A stretch of DNA of 64,000 nucleotides from Prorocentrum cordatum. Its lineage: Eukaryota; Sar; Dinophyceae; Prorocentrales; Prorocentraceae. The stretch spans positions 144,227-208,226 of the forward strand of contig CAUYUJ010015022.1 of NCBI GenBank assembly GCA_963575745.1, read 5' to 3'. The translations under genes were made by a program, and so were the position numbers. Shown one piece after another: positions 20,162 to 30,894 of this stretch. The notes under the pieces are model-generated. The model did no database searches, was not told the origin of the DNA, and worked only from the letters and a program-made list of their open reading frames with translations. Every line of letters begins with the position of its first letter. The stretch's first letter is position 1.

Positions 20162-20923
20162 ATGTATCGGGGCGACACAGAGGATCAGGTGATTGGGCAC
20201 GTAAGCTACGTGATCGAGTTGCAGGAGACCAACCTGCAGAGAAGCCGCAAGGTGACAATGGAAATGGCGAAGGTACTCGAATCTCAAATCGACGGCCTGA
20301 AGGCCTCCAAGCTGCAGCTCACGACGTGCTTGGCCCGCAGCGCCATGGCCAAAGCGAAGACGACGCAGGGGATCTACATGCTAGCGGAGAACATTCGTAC
20401 TATCGAGGATCAGATCCAAGGAATCACGGCAGGCCTAGGAAAGCTCATCGAGGCCCACGGAACGTTGAAATACCAGACGGAGCTCCCTCTCATCTGGCCA
20501 TCGGTCAAAGAATACAGAAAGCCGCAAGCCGACGAGACGGACAACATCAAGGAGATCGAGTTCAACTTGAGGGTTGCGCGTCGCGAGGAGATCGCTAAGG
20601 ACCAACATAAAGAGATCTTTGACGTTGTCGTAGCCTCCAGAGAGCTCCGCGACGGGCGGCAGGCTCTAGAGGGAGGTAAGTCTGCTTGGGACAAGAACAA
20701 GCCAGAGACGTGGCATGCCTACGGATGGACAGATTATGAGGTGTGGCCCGGCTACGACAACGTAAACACCTCGCAGGCTCAGATGCCCGAGATGCCAGAG
20801 AAGCTCGAGGACACCTACCCTCCTCCGGTGGGCTACGCGAAGCGCAAGATGGAGATAGACAAGAGGATGGAAATCATCAGGGGAACAATGTCGGCAGCCT
20901 CATCGTCGGGAGAGCCGCAATAA
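20162..20923 (+). CDS. charged coiled-coil protein
   Basis: ATG at 20162 (MYRGDTEDQV), stop at 20921-20923, 253 codons. The frame is open upstream to about 20126 without another ATG. Residues 15-110 are rich in Glu, Lys, Gln and Leu with heptad-like spacing (VIELQETNLQRSRKV, IRTIEDQIQGITAGLG), so a coiled coil is likely. A Trp-rich patch, WHAYGWTDYEVWPGYDN, follows, and the C-terminus is Ser-rich. No family is recognised. The frame is intact with good codon balance, making it one of the more credible genes. It stands behind the double leader and is followed within 50 bp by a (GA)n tract. Confidence 0.6.
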   Translation: MYRGDTEDQVIGHVSYVIELQETNLQRSRKVTMEMAKVLESQIDGLKASKLQLTTCLARSAMAKAKTTQGIYMLAENIRTIEDQIQGITAGLGKLIEAHGTLKYQTELPLIWPSVKEYRKPQADETDNIKEIEFNLRVARREEIAKDQHKEIFDVVVASRELRDGRQALEGGKSAWDKNKPETWHAYGWTDYEVWPGYDNVNTSQAQMPEMPEKLEDTYPPPVGYAKRKMEIDKRMEIIRGTMSAASSSGEPQ

Positions 20924-20964
20924 GCACAGGATGGTCATCGGCAAGAGGATGGAGTTCGTGGTGG

Positions 20965-20966
<2 letters not shown>

Positions 20967-21014
<48 letters not shown>
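20967..21014 (+). repeat. (GA)n microsatellite
   Basis: About 23 perfect GA units just after the coiled-coil gene. From 21015 to 21600 I see only AT-richer, CATC-rich sequence and no gene. Confidence 0.95.
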
Positions 21015-21016
<2 letters not shown>

Positions 21017-21631
21017 CACGGGTGGTGCGTCATTGGGAAGCTGCAAAAACAGGCAACGAGTACACGTATTGGAACATAGGGTATTTGGTGATGGTCAATT
21101 CGCACTCGCATTGAGAGTGCTTGTGTTGAGTGAGTGTGTGTTGGGCCTTCCCACTCTTTGCTTTAGAGAAGGGGCGCGGCCCTGGGTATGTGCCCTGTCT
21201 CTCGACCGTGACTGCCAACGCCACCTTGCGTGTCATGCAACAGCATCCTACAGGATCATCACTTATTAACATCCTACACGTCATTCAACAACGCATCGGC
21301 CAACCTAGAATTTACATGTCATCGTGCCTCACATCGATCAGGTGGTGCGTCACCCGTGATATCGTATCACATCGTATCATTGACATCCTCATCATAGTTA
21401 CCATTCCATATCCTACATCATGTCACATCATCACACATGTGGGACGAGGGAAATTTGGGTGCCGTAGGGTGTCATGTCGTTGCAGATGCGAGTGATCTTC
21501 GTCGCAGATTTGGTTGTTGTATGCAGTGCATTACTCGTGGTTTTTAGTGCACGAATGGTTCCTGCATGCAAAGTTGGTGCACTGTTGCGAGCCGCGGGCT
21601 CGAGTCGAGCGCGCCTGCGAGATCATCGGTA

Positions 21632-21648
21632 GTGAGCGTAGCTCAGCC
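21632..21648 (+). promoter_or_regulatory. GTGAGCGTAGCTCAGCC motif
   Basis: A variant of the leader motif with no SL relic 38 nt before it; the ATG at 21720 follows. TAGCTCAGCCG here also fits the tRNA box A consensus, though no box B or cloverleaf is evident. The same variant occurs inside the helicase frame at about 6159-6175. Confidence 0.45.
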
Positions 21649-21719
21649 GTTGTTCACACCGCTGTTCCCATTCAATTCGCTTGGCGAGGTGGCCAATCCT
21701 CCAGCACGGTGCTCGGGCC

Positions 21720-22436
21720 ATGACCACTCAGACCATCCACGAGGCTGTGGGGGCGTCTTTCGACAACATTGCTGTGCAGGCGGACGGCGCGGCAGAGAAA
21801 GCTATCCTGAAGCCTGGCGTTGAGGGCTTGCATGTGTTCCTTGAAGGGCGTCGCGCCGATGGCGCGAGTAGCGGCGTGGGTGCCGAAACGGTTGCAGTGG
21901 AGTCGTTGAAGAAGATTTTCGAGAGCAGGGGTTGGCCTTTCGACAAATCGTTTGGGAGGGCCGATTTGACCACGCTGCTCGGATCGCTGGGCGAAGCAGG
22001 CTCTGGCGGCGAGGACTTGGCGGAGGACATTTCCAGTTTGGTGGACGATCTGCACTCTCGAGCGGCGGCGAAAGAGTTCCCGCTCATTCGCCCGATAGAC
22101 TTGCGAGCGGACGACGAGCAGAATGCCGCCGAGGAAGCCATGAGTCTCGTGGAGAAGCTGGATGCTGTGCAGATTCAGAGCTATATTGATTTTCAGAAAA
22201 AGGAGTATTTTAAGAATAGTCCTGGAGATCCAGCGACGTCGATTGACGAGAAGCATGCTCAGTGGGCACTCAATTTTTACTACAAGCACGTGCGTGATTT
22301 TCTCGCCAAGCAGTCGCTTGACGCCAGGACATTTGCTCACCGGTTTGCCGAGTCAACGTTCATCCCGCTGATCTCCCCGCAGTCGATCGGTGACGGGAGA
22401 AGAAGGTTTTCGCTCGTGATGCCGCGTCGGCAATGA
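21720..22436 (+). CDS. hypothetical protein upstream of OB-fold frames
   Basis: ATG at 21720, TGA at 22434-22436, 238 codons, an acidic and apparently soluble protein (MTTQTIHEAVG, EEAMSLVEKLDAVQIQSYIDFQKKEYF, ALNFYYKHVRDFLAKQSLDARTF). The codon pattern is protein-like. No family is recognised. Its stop overlaps the next ATG (ATGA at 22433-22436), so the two frames may be one protein split by a single-base shift. With the OB-fold frames downstream it could be the N-terminal region of an RPA-like protein, by position only. Confidence 0.5.
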   Translation: MTTQTIHEAVGASFDNIAVQADGAAEKAILKPGVEGLHVFLEGRRADGASSGVGAETVAVESLKKIFESRGWPFDKSFGRADLTTLLGSLGEAGSGGEDLAEDISSLVDDLHSRAAAKEFPLIRPIDLRADDEQNAAEEAMSLVEKLDAVQIQSYIDFQKKEYFKNSPGDPATSIDEKHAQWALNFYYKHVRDFLAKQSLDARTFAHRFAESTFIPLISPQSIGDGRRRFSLVMPRRQ

Positions 22437-22933
22437 GGCCAGAATTGTTGGAGTTGCTGGGCAAGAATGTGTGGTTAGCTTGGGGTGAGATGGCTGAAGT
22501 TGTCGAACTCAGTGGAGCGGACGCTCATGATAGCTTCAGAGAGTTTTTGGAAGAGGACTACTTTCGCATTGTGCGCGAGACCTGCGATGCGAATGCGCAC
22601 CAGAACGCGGGGACTGGCTTAGGCGCGCCCGCGGCGTTTCGGCCGTTGGTGGACCCGGGGTTTGGAGTCTCCGCAGACGAAGCAGCGGAGCGCAAAACAC
22701 TCCTCATGAAGGCATCCGCGGCTGATCACACTCTCGCCGTGACGGGAGTCACGGAGCAATACAGCCAATTTGTGCAATCGCGCACGGCCAAGCAGAGAAA
22801 AATGCTACCATCGGAGCCACCAGAAAAATTTACGGCATCTCGGTATTACACCTTATTGCGAAAAAAGCGTATCGGAGGTTCGTCCTGGGGACTCTGTTCT
22901 CCGACGCGCCGAGGAGAGCGCCGTGGCCCATGA
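22433..22933 (+). CDS. hypothetical protein, middle frame
   Basis: ATG at 22433 overlapping the previous stop; 166 codons. MRPELLELLGKNVWLAWGEMAEVVELSG and later SRYYTLLRKKR look protein-like, but the last 20 or so residues (after about 22870) look out of frame. The continuing sense appears in the next frame, leading into the OB folds. It is probably part of the same broken gene. Confidence 0.45.
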   Translation: MRPELLELLGKNVWLAWGEMAEVVELSGADAHDSFREFLEEDYFRIVRETCDANAHQNAGTGLGAPAAFRPLVDPGFGVSADEAAERKTLLMKASAADHTLAVTGVTEQYSQFVQSRTAKQRKMLPSEPPEKFTASRYYTLLRKKRIGGSSWGLCSPTRRGERRGP

Positions 22934-23878
22934 GTCGACGCAACTTTCGGATGCGGCGTCGACTTCTGCTTTGTCTGGCATCGATCTGATTCTATCAGGG
23001 CAGGCGTTTGGTCCGACATCGTCGGCGTCCGAAGAGATATTCCACAAATCTGCGCTGGCAATTCGCCAGTCTTCCGAGGAGGGTGGCAGGTGTCATTTTC
23101 AGGGCGTTGTAATTGTATGCGACAGTAGTCCTCGCGATGTACATTGCGCGGAGGGTTCTCCGCGGAAGCGGAAGGATCCGTCTTCGGAAGGGAAGGCGGC
23201 CGACGTGGTCATGGTGGACAAGACGGGGCCCATCTGCGCGTGCTTATGGGGTGACGCCGCTGAAGATATCTGCAGCATCTGGCGCGCTGTACAGGAGCGT
23301 CGCCATCGGGGCGACGTTGCTCCGTGCGTCGTGGACCTGTCCAAGGTTCGCATCCAGGGAGCGGGGAAGAACAATTGGAATGGGGAGTTGCTGACGCGGG
23401 TTCGTATGTTGACGTCTATCGAAGCTGTTGGCGGAGAGATGGGCACGACAGCGCAGGTTCTGTCTGGTCCGACGTCGGAGAATCTCATCCAGATGAGGTA
23501 TGCGGTGCCTCCTTCGGATTGTTGCGTTTCCGTCTTTCGTTCTCTCCGCAACAAATTAAACCCTCCATTCCGGTTGTCGGTTAAAGGTGAAGTGATGGAT
23601 CTGCAATCGTTGGAGATGTCACAAGGGGGGAACGCGAAACGGATATTCGATATAGTGGACAACAGTGGTCTGTACTTCACTTGCTGCGCCGTGAAGCACA
23701 ATGCGGAGTCCCAGGCGTTGCGGAACTTCAGGACGTCGTGGTCTACTACGGCACAGGCCGCGCGGCCATTGGCAATTCCAAGGGCATGCTTTATCTTTTG
23801 AAGGATGCGATGATAATCCCTATCGGCCAGCCTGCTATGTTGGGCACCGCGAAAACCGAGCAGCTTACTATTCAGTGA
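22920..23878 (+). pseudogene. RPA-like OB-fold protein, frameshifted
   Basis: One frame is open to 23801. It carries DKTGPICACLWGDAAEDI (about 23215-23270), close to the strand-turn pattern of RPA-type OB folds (D-x-S/T-G, then LWG-x-x-A). A second copy follows: FRLSVKGEVMDLQSLEMSQGG, IFDIVDNSGLYFTCCAVKHNAES (about 23570-23710). Sense then moves to another frame near 23725 and ends VYYGTGRAAIGNSKGMLYLL...AMIIPIG, stop 23876-23878. The order fits tandem OB folds of replication protein A large-subunit relatives, which bind single-stranded DNA. At least two frameshifts over 21720-23878 suggest a pseudogene, although unrecognised introns or sequencing errors are possible. Confidence 0.55.
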
Positions 23879-23989
23879 AATGGGGGTATCATGCAGTGGG
23901 TTCAGGTGGTGTATGATGTTTCTTCCAGTAGTGGTGATGTGAATATGTACAACGGAAGATGGGACGCTTCTATACGTGACTACTAGTTT

Positions 23990-24340
23990 TTACAGAGAGG
24001 CTGGACATTGGATGTTGTGTCAAAGGGGACCGTGGATGCTGTACACACGGCGTGGGCATCGGTATGTAGCCAATGGTGGGCATGCCTCTACTCATATTCC
24101 GAGGCGCTTCGAGTGAGCTCCAGCACAGGAAACATCCCGCTGGCGGGACTCGTACTGCGATCTGGTTGGACTCCGTACTTGGGATCTTTGGGTTTTGGTT
24201 ACTATACTATGTGATGGTGCTGGTTACCCTCGGAAGTGATGGTGCTGGTGACCCTTCTCAGTAAAGATTCATTGGTGGGTGTAGCTTGCGGCACAGCACT
24301 GAAGCAGTGCTGGGTGATATCGCTGCTCGTGGACTCCAGA
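23990..24340 (+). repeat. shared tail repeat, copy 1
   Basis: From GGATGTTGTGTCAAAGGGG to ATTCATTGGTGGG. It aligns with 37705-38070 (GGATGTTGCCTCAATGGG through TTCATTGGCGCG) and in part with 32985-33310. Each copy lies just after a different ORF, so it behaves like a common 3' segment. Confidence 0.6.
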
Positions 24341-24345
24341 TCTAT

Positions 24346-24480
24346 CTACACGCTGTTTGAGCGCCTGAGCAGTTCGGCCCGTGCAAACACATACGTGTTC
24401 CCTTCATAGTCCTGCCCGTCCGCCTCTGCCTCGTCAGATTCGTTTGAATCAGTCCCTGAGATCTCGCCTTTCTCGGGCTC
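24346..24480 (-). CDS. C-terminal coding fragment fused to minisatellite
   Basis: On the minus strand the end of a frame reads GTDSNESDEAEADGQDYEGN then TYVFARAELLRRSNSV before a stop, unlike the NDSHHEEPERLTP repeat translation upstream of it. It may be the remnant of a gene end captured by the minisatellite array. No family is recognised. Confidence 0.25.
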   Translation of the reverse strand, partial: EPEKGEISGTDSNESDEAEADGQDYEGNTYVFARAELLRRSNSV

Positions 24481-24483
24481 TGC

Positions 24484-24872
24484 TCCTCTCGTCCTTCCTG
24501 GCGTGAGTCCTTCAGGTACCTCCTTGTGTGTCAGTCGTTCGGGCTCTTCGTGGTGTGAATCGTTCGGGCTCGTCGTCCTGATGTGCGTCGTTCGGGCCCC
24601 TCCTAGTGTATGAGTCGTTCGGGCCCCTCGTGGTGTGAGTCGTTTGGGCGCATCGTCCTGGTGTGAATCGTTCGGGCGCCTCTTGCGCGTGGGTTGTTCG
24701 GGCTCCTTGAGATGTGAATCGTTCGGACCCGTCGTCCTGGTGTGAGTCGTTGGGGCCCCTCCTGGTGGGTGAGTCGTTCGGGCTCCTCGTGGTGTGAGTC
24801 GTTGGTGCTTTTTGTCCTGCTGTGAGGCGTTCGGGCCTCTCCTTCTGGTGAAAGTCGTTCGGGCTCTTCCCT
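24484..24872 (+). repeat. GTGAGTCGTTCGGG minisatellite, array
   Basis: About 15 units of 25-28 bp. The following 24890-24950 is one of four copies of the word CGGTTCCTGTTATCTCGCC (also 30827, 35227, 36199). Confidence 0.9.
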
Positions 24873-24959
24873 TCACTGCCCTGGCTGCGTCTTGGTATTG
24901 GAGCCGGTTCCTGTTATCTCGCCTTCGCTGGTTCTTCCGATGTAACCTGTGCTGTTTCC

Positions 24960-25580
24960 ATCCCCCCTCTGCCCCCTCCATCTTATCCTTCTCAGTGGAG
25001 AGCGGAAGACATGAACTTACTATTTCAATCGGTCGAGCTCAAGGCTCGAACCATCCTCCAGTCCGCGTTGCCTCCGCCGCCCGCGCGGGGCTCTCCCTTT
25101 TCGGGCCTGGGGGTGGAGGAAATGTCCAAACTGCGTGGTGAGTATGTTTGCGTGTGTGTGTTTGTGTGTGTGTTGGTGTGTGAGCGTGCGTCTATGCATA
25201 TCAGCGGAGGAAGCGTCCTTTTCTCCCGCTATCCAATCCACCTCTCTCCCCTCCCTTCTCCCATCCTTCACCCCTCCTCCCAGGGGCGCGGAAGAAACAA
25301 ACTCGCCAGCTCGATCATCCGAGCTCAGGGCCCGAGCGATCCTCGACTCCGCTTTACCTAGGGGCCCCCCCCCCTCGATTCCCTGGCGTAGATGCGGAGG
25401 AAATGGAGCGCGTGCGTGGGTAATTGTAATATCAACGAAGCCTTTCTTTCCCGCTCTCTCATCCCGCCCGCCCCTTCCCCATCCTGTCGGCCCCCCCTCT
25501 GCGCTGGAGAGCGAAGGAAGGGACTCAATCGAGCCCAGGGCTCGAGCAATCCTGCAGTTTTTGCGCTGCCCCGCCACGGA
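24960..25580 (+). repeat. three imperfect copies of a 200-290 bp unit
   Basis: The words CCCATCCT/CCATCTTATCCTTC, GGAGAGCGGAAGA/GGCGCGGAAGAAA/GAGAGCGAAGGAA, CGAGCTCAAGGCTCGA/GAGCTCAGGGCCCGAG/GAGCCCAGGGCTCGAG and CAATCCTGCAG/GATCCTCGACTCC recur from 24966, 25251 and 25470. No coding function is seen. Confidence 0.6.
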
Positions 25581-25609
25581 GCTATGCTCGCCATGAAAGG
25601 TCGGCGTGG

Positions 25610-26008
25610 CGTTCGCGAGTACTCGCGTGCAAATGACCGGCTTTTTCACGATGGTGCAGGTGGACATCTTCACGGTGGTGTTCGTCCGCGAGGCTCGTGC
25701 AGGTTCGCATCCTCACGATGGTTCTTGTCCTGTCCCACGTGCAGGTTAACATCCTCGCGATGGTTTTCGTCCTCCTCCTGAGCTGATGCGGCGCAACTCG
25801 CACCACGAGCGCGCACGGCGCGCGCGCGCACATACACGCGCTCACACACACGCACGCAGGCATACACGAACGCAATCAAATTTTGGAGAGGATCGAACAT
25901 TTCAGACACGCAGGTCTGTAACTCCGCGTGCCTCTTGCTCCCTCCTCCCATCCGCCCTCCACGCACGCGCGCGCGCACGCGCGCGCGCACGTTGCGCACG
26001 CACGCGCA

Positions 26009-26074
<66 letters not shown>

Positions 26075-26110
26075 GCGCGCACGCACGCACGCACGCGCGC
26101 ACGCGCGCGC
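25610..26110 (+). repeat. GTGCAGGT minirepeat, (GC-AC)n and (CT)n microsatellites
   Basis: Three units near 25660-25775 built on GTGCAGGTnnnCATC then CGATGGTTTTCGTCC. Alternating CACGCGCG DNA at 25965-26010 and 26073-26115 flanks a (CT)n run at 26010-26072. Alternating purine-pyrimidine CG/CA stretches have Z-DNA potential. From 26110 to 27500 no gene is recognised. Confidence 0.8.
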
Positions 26111-27525
26111 ATATACACGCCCAATTTCTGCCATTATCGATCCCCCCCCGCGGTGATTTCGCGAGCGGATCGAGCAGGATGACGCTGGAGATACGCCTTC
26201 CTACGAGTTGCTCGCCTCTCGCTCCCCCTCGGCTCCCCCCTCATCGCGCACGCGCAAACGCACGCGCGCACGCGTATGCGCACACGCGCGCAAGACGCAT
26301 AAGCACCCAAACGAATTCAAGCGATCGCAGGCTGAATAATAGCAGCCGCCGCTCTGGCACGGTACTGCTCGGAGCGAGCTTGCAGGCCGCCAGGCCGCGT
26401 CTTTCCTTCCTGGCCCACGCTTCTGGTGATGCCAACTCCCTCGCCTCAGCACCCTCCTCATTCACGCTTCTTATCAGAATGACTCCTCCTTTCCCTTCCC
26501 GTAGAATTAACACGCGAAGCTGGCCGCTGCATTACTGCAGAAGGGCCGCCCACGCTGAGCTTGCCATCTTCTCGCTCCCCTCCCCTCTCTATCTGGTTCG
26601 ATCTGTGGGCGATCCGTGCAGCGAGGGATTGGCGCGGGGACGTGCGCCGACAAGTGGCTAACGCATGCGCAACTTCGAGGAAACGACCGCCCTCCAAGAT
26701 CCCCCCAGTCCCACCTCGTCCCCCGCATATCGCGCGCGCAGCAACACTTACCCAAGGACGCAGTGCGAGATTGCGACCATACGCTTTGGAAAGAGCTCTC
26801 ATCTGCCCCTCGCGGCCGCGGTCATGAAACGCGCCATTAGGTGGCCGCCGCCCAGACGCTCAGACCTTCAACCGTCGTGAAAAATTATAGCGTAAGGTTT
26901 GTCGCTATGGTCGGCCTCTGGGGGCTGCTGTGGGAGAAATATAGAACGGCGTAGGAACTGAAATACTGGTCGAAGTCTGAGCGCAACAATCCCCGTCTGC
27001 TCAGGGCTCTACTCTGGTCTGCAAAGCATGCCGTGCGCTAGGAGTCGACCCGAGTGACCTGGAGACGTACACCTGCCAATCAGCGTTTTCGAAATAACGC
27101 TCATCACTCGGGATCTCTACCTTCTCCGATCAACTAAGACCACCCAGTTGGTCGACACGCGTGGCCGCATCAACGCGCGGCGTAGTTGTGCGGAAATAAC
27201 CGTCGCTTGGTCTACGGAAAATCGGCGACCGTCTGCGCGGCGCTCGAGATTGTCTGGCGTGTTCTTGTTTATTCGAGGGTTTTCTATGGCACCGGTGCTT
27301 TGTTTCCCCGCGCTGGGCCCGACCCGGGCCCCTAGGACCAAAAAGCGCGCTCCTCTCGAGTGATATCACGCCGTGTGGTCTCCTTGGATGGTGCGCATGA
27401 TGTACGTATGTTTGTGCTAGATAGCGTTGAGAGGTATAGGCAGCTCCTTTCAGATCTCGTCGAATTTTTGGCAGGTGTAAATACTGGACGTGTGGACATG
27501 TGTCGATACATAAACATATGTCGAG

Positions 27526-27527
<2 letters not shown>

Positions 27528-27556
<29 letters not shown>
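27528..27556 (+). repeat. (TA)n microsatellite
   Basis: About 14 TA units in an otherwise unremarkable stretch. From 27560 to 28080 I see nothing. Confidence 0.95.
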
Positions 27557-27559
<3 letters not shown>

Positions 27560-28419
27560 GTGGCTCTTTCCATACTGGGTATATGCATACATATGCACTG
27601 ATCCTCATTCCTCTCCTTCCCCAGCGTTTTAATAGATCCTGACGGTGCAGCAGGCGGCGTTGGCGCGTGGGCGACGGGTGTGATTCCTCGGGGAGGCTGA
27701 ATTATGTCGCGACGAGGGTTTTTTCTCTGTTCGGCCTCTGGGGGCCCATCTCGGACCTCGGGCGCGGTTCAGAGTGCTGGGAGTCGACGTCGTGAACAAA
27801 AAGGACACAGCGTCGGGGCAGGCTCGTCGCATCTCTTTTTTTCGCAGGAGCGACGGCTGCGAGTCTCAGGCGAAGTGTACTGAATGGACAACCGCAGGTT
27901 GCATTGCGCTGCGCATGGTTCAGTGAGAAATGTGCGCGGATGCCGTGCCCTTCGCTGATCAACATGGGTCGTTCGCTCGGACTGGGAAGGACCGTCGCCT
28001 CTTCCGCGGCCCATGTGCTCCCCACACTAGGAAGTTTGCCGTGGCAATGTTCCACGGAATGCAAGTACACAAATTTAACGTGACGAAATCCTCTGAGGTT
28101 TGGGTATCATACCTGATGGCAGCCTCAGAGAACAGGCTCCAATATTAATGGAGCGGGGTTTTGACTCCCCAACGGAATTCACTTTTGGTCTGTTTCAAGA
28201 CCTCTTTGTGTTCTCTCTCCTTCTGTGCCTCCCGCCTTTGGGATTGGCTGACACCAGGAGATGTCACTTATGCGATTCTATCTGGGACCCGCCTGATCTC
28301 TGTGATCGTAGGGACACCGTGGCTTCGCAACAATCCCGCCCTCCTCGGTCTGCCTCTGCTGGGCCCTCTCTCGTTCCTTGCCCCTGTCGCCCCTGCAGTA
28401 TCGGGCTCAAGATTTCGGT

Positions 28420-28746
28420 ATGCTACTTCCCAAGGCGCCCGACCCTCACGTCTACTTTCAGGGGAAACTTTGCAGGTCTAAACGCAAGATTTGCTTCTTA
28501 TCCAAGCAAGACCTTGAAGCATTCTCTTTCTGCTCCACGTTGCTATTCCAAAGGGCGGTAAAGTTGCCAGCGCGATTCCTTATTCCCTCGGACCTAGGTG
28601 GTCCTTACCTTACATATGACTGGTGCAAAATTCCGCTCTTCCAAGCGTGCCGGGACAGCGGCTTTAACAGACTGTATGTAAACGCCAGAGGACCCGACGA
28701 AAGGGCTCGGAGAGTTCCTTGGAAAGAATTGGCTGATGGTCAGTAG
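28420..28746 (+). CDS. hypothetical ORF
   Basis: An open frame to 28746; the first ATG is 28420 (MLLPKAPDPHVYF). It holds DLGGPYLTYDWCKIPLFQACRDSGF and NARGPDERARRVPWKELADG. The residue mix is protein-like, but no family is recognised. It overlaps the next ORF by about 11 bp, in another frame; the two may be pieces of one broken gene. Confidence 0.25.
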   Translation: MLLPKAPDPHVYFQGKLCRSKRKICFLSKQDLEAFSFCSTLLFQRAVKLPARFLIPSDLGGPYLTYDWCKIPLFQACRDSGFNRLYVNARGPDERARRVPWKELADGQ

Positions 28747-29062
28747 CCGTTTCGCCTCAAACCCTGGCGGTATTCTTGTACGAAGCGGCTGGGAACATCC
28801 ATATAAAAGTCAGGGGATGGTCAAACGATGCCTGCCAGCCAAGCTGGAATCCAGGAAGCGTCTCAAGTGGTTTCAAGGTTCAGGTGGGATGTGGAACTAC
28901 TGCGAAGAAGAAAAGGTCTACACCAAAGTCTGGTACACTGAGTACTATGACACCTGGTTCGATCCCGAATCGGGCTGGCCTTACCCAGTGGTTTGGTACC
29001 TTTCGGACTATTGGTGGGATGGAGACTTCTTTGTGGAAAAGTGGCGTTGGAAGTATCCGTGA
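28736..29062 (+). CDS. hypothetical Trp/Tyr-rich ORF
   Basis: 108 codons from ATG 28736. Its C-terminal half is unusually aromatic and acidic (VYTKVWYTEYYDTWFDPESGW, PVVWYLSDYWWDGDFFVEKW). That bias may come from repeated TGGTWC words instead of selection. No family is recognised and no leader is present. 29063-29880 contains no credible gene. Confidence 0.25.
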   Translation: MVSSRFASNPGGILVRSGWEHPYKSQGMVKRCLPAKLESRKRLKWFQGSGGMWNYCEEEKVYTKVWYTEYYDTWFDPESGWPYPVVWYLSDYWWDGDFFVEKWRWKYP

Positions 29063-29879
29063 TCATCATTCTGGGGATCTCTCAGTCCTTTTCTCTTGGC
29101 GTCTGCGGTGCATGGGCCTGCGGCCTTTGGAGGTCTCCTAGTCTCACTTCAATCCCCTTGCATGTCCTTCAACATCGATAGTGGGCAAAATACAAACCAT
29201 AAACACCCACTGCATCTCGCGTCGCACTTGCTTGAATTCAATTACCTCACATGGCTTGGTTCACCTGGAGTGGGTCTTCACAGTTGGGCTCACTCGACTT
29301 CAGTTATAATTTTGTATGCCTCCATATCTTCTGGGTCACTGCGTGTTTGGGACATTCAGTTCAATGTCTAGTCTTCTTTCATCACTTTTATTGGATTGGG
29401 TTATCACTTACGTTTTTGGGTTTCAAGGGACTCAATGAAAGTTCTCTTCACCTCACTTCCTGATTTGCGCAAGTCAAGCAAGGTATTCGAGTTACTCAAG
29501 TTACTGGAGCTACTCAAGTCACTCAAGATATTTCGAACAATCAAGCATTATCCTTCACCTTGTATTGAGTTTCTCATTGCTCACACCTTTACTCAGAGTG
29601 GGTGGGTTTTATTCAGTATCCTGGGTTCAATTTAAGGTGGGATTTAATCATTCACGATTATTTGAGTATTACAGGTTTCAATCATAATTTCTGTCAGAAT
29701 TGGACAGTTGGTTTACTCTCTTGATGGCGTTCAATATCATGGGCTTTAATCTTGGGCTGGGATTCTTCTTTGTTCTACCCCTTCTCTCTCGCTCCGCTTC
29801 CCTCTTTCTCTACCGTACGCGCTTGGCGTATTGGTGGCTTCTCAGGTTTGTGTTTAGGGAGAACCGACCTTTCAAGGCG

Positions 29880-29905
29880 CGTCATCATCATCATCATCAT
29901 CATCC
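29880..29905 (+). repeat. (CAT)n microsatellite
   Basis: About eight CAT units (CATCATCATCATCATCATCAT). No gene is seen from here to the dispersed repeat at 30040. Confidence 0.9.
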
Positions 29906-30039
29906 TCCCTCGCCCCTCCTACTTCTCCTCGCGGTCAGTTGCAATCTTCAACTACGGGAATGCGACATTCTGAATTATTTCCCCGTCGGTCGCCGAGAGT
30001 GAGGGAGCACCGATCACCGAGATTTCTCGGTGTGCCCCC

Positions 30040-30765
30040 TGAGAGTATGTTTTTTTTCCTGCGGCCCCTCCGCCTGCTGAAAGTCTTTTTCGCCCTCCCA
30101 GGAGTTGAAAAAGACCCCCCTGGCGACGCCCCGGGGTCCCTCTCCAGGCCCAGGGGGGGGGGGGGGGGCAGGGAGAGGGGTAAACCCCTCCCCGAAGGGG
30201 AAGAAGGGGGGTTGAGGACAGAGCGGGCTCTCTAAACCACTTACGCCCAAAGGGCTGCGCTGACCCCTGAGAAGGACACAATGAGCCCAAAGCCTTCGTA
30301 AAATCAATGATTCTGCCAAGAAGGAAGAGGAACGCGGCCCCCTCAGAAGGCCAAAATGGGGCCAACATCTTAGTAAAAACAATGTTTGTTGTTTCAACGA
30401 CGAGCCGAGGCGCCAAACTGCCTCCCTCCCCTCGGGGCCAGAATCCTCGTGAGGGTCGTCGTTTAAACCTTCGTGCAATCAATGATTTTGCTGAGAAGGA
30501 AGAGGAACGCGGCCCCCTCAGAGGTCAAAATGGGGCCAACACCTTAGTACAATCAATGTTGGTTGCTTCAACGGCGAGCTGAGGCGCCAAACTGCCCCCC
30601 CCCCTCGGGGCCAGAATCCTCGCGAGGGTCGTCGTTTTTTGGCCCTCCCAGGAATCGACAAAGACTCCCTTGACGACTCTCTGGACTCCCCGAAAGGGAA
30701 GAAGGGGGGTTGAGGACAGAGCGGGCTCTCTAAACCACTCACGCCCAAAGGGCTGGTGGGGCGCT
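30040..30765 (+). repeat. dispersed ATCAATG/CCAGAATCCTCG repeat, double copy
   Basis: Two head-to-tail versions of a roughly 300-500 bp segment. Its words are CGCGGCCCCCTCAGAAGGCC, AAATGGGGCCAA, AATCAATG, GCGCCAAACTGCC, CCAGAATCCTCG, GGTAAACCCCTCCCCGAAGG and CTCTAAACCACTCACGCCC. Further copies are at 36950-37335 and 40345-40760, and an inverted partial copy is at 18776. The edge CACGCCCAAAGGGCTGGTG is constant. Confidence 0.75.
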
Positions 30766-30894
30766 GGTGACTCGATAACTTTACTTTTCTTGGGCTGTGG
30801 TTTTACTTTTCTTGGGCTGTGGTTCCTTAACCGGTTCCTGTTACCTTGGCTTCGGTGGCTCCTCCGATGCCGGCTATGGTAGTGATTGCCGTTG

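Noticed and set aside
21632-21720. Box A-like TAGCTCAGCCG considered as a tRNA gene or tRNA-derived SINE.
   Set aside because: No box B (GGTTCRANNCC) at proper distance and no cloverleaf pairing.
25786-26661. 291-codon plus frame with Leu/Ser repeats.
   Set aside because: It runs through (CT)n and CACGCG microsatellites; not a gene.
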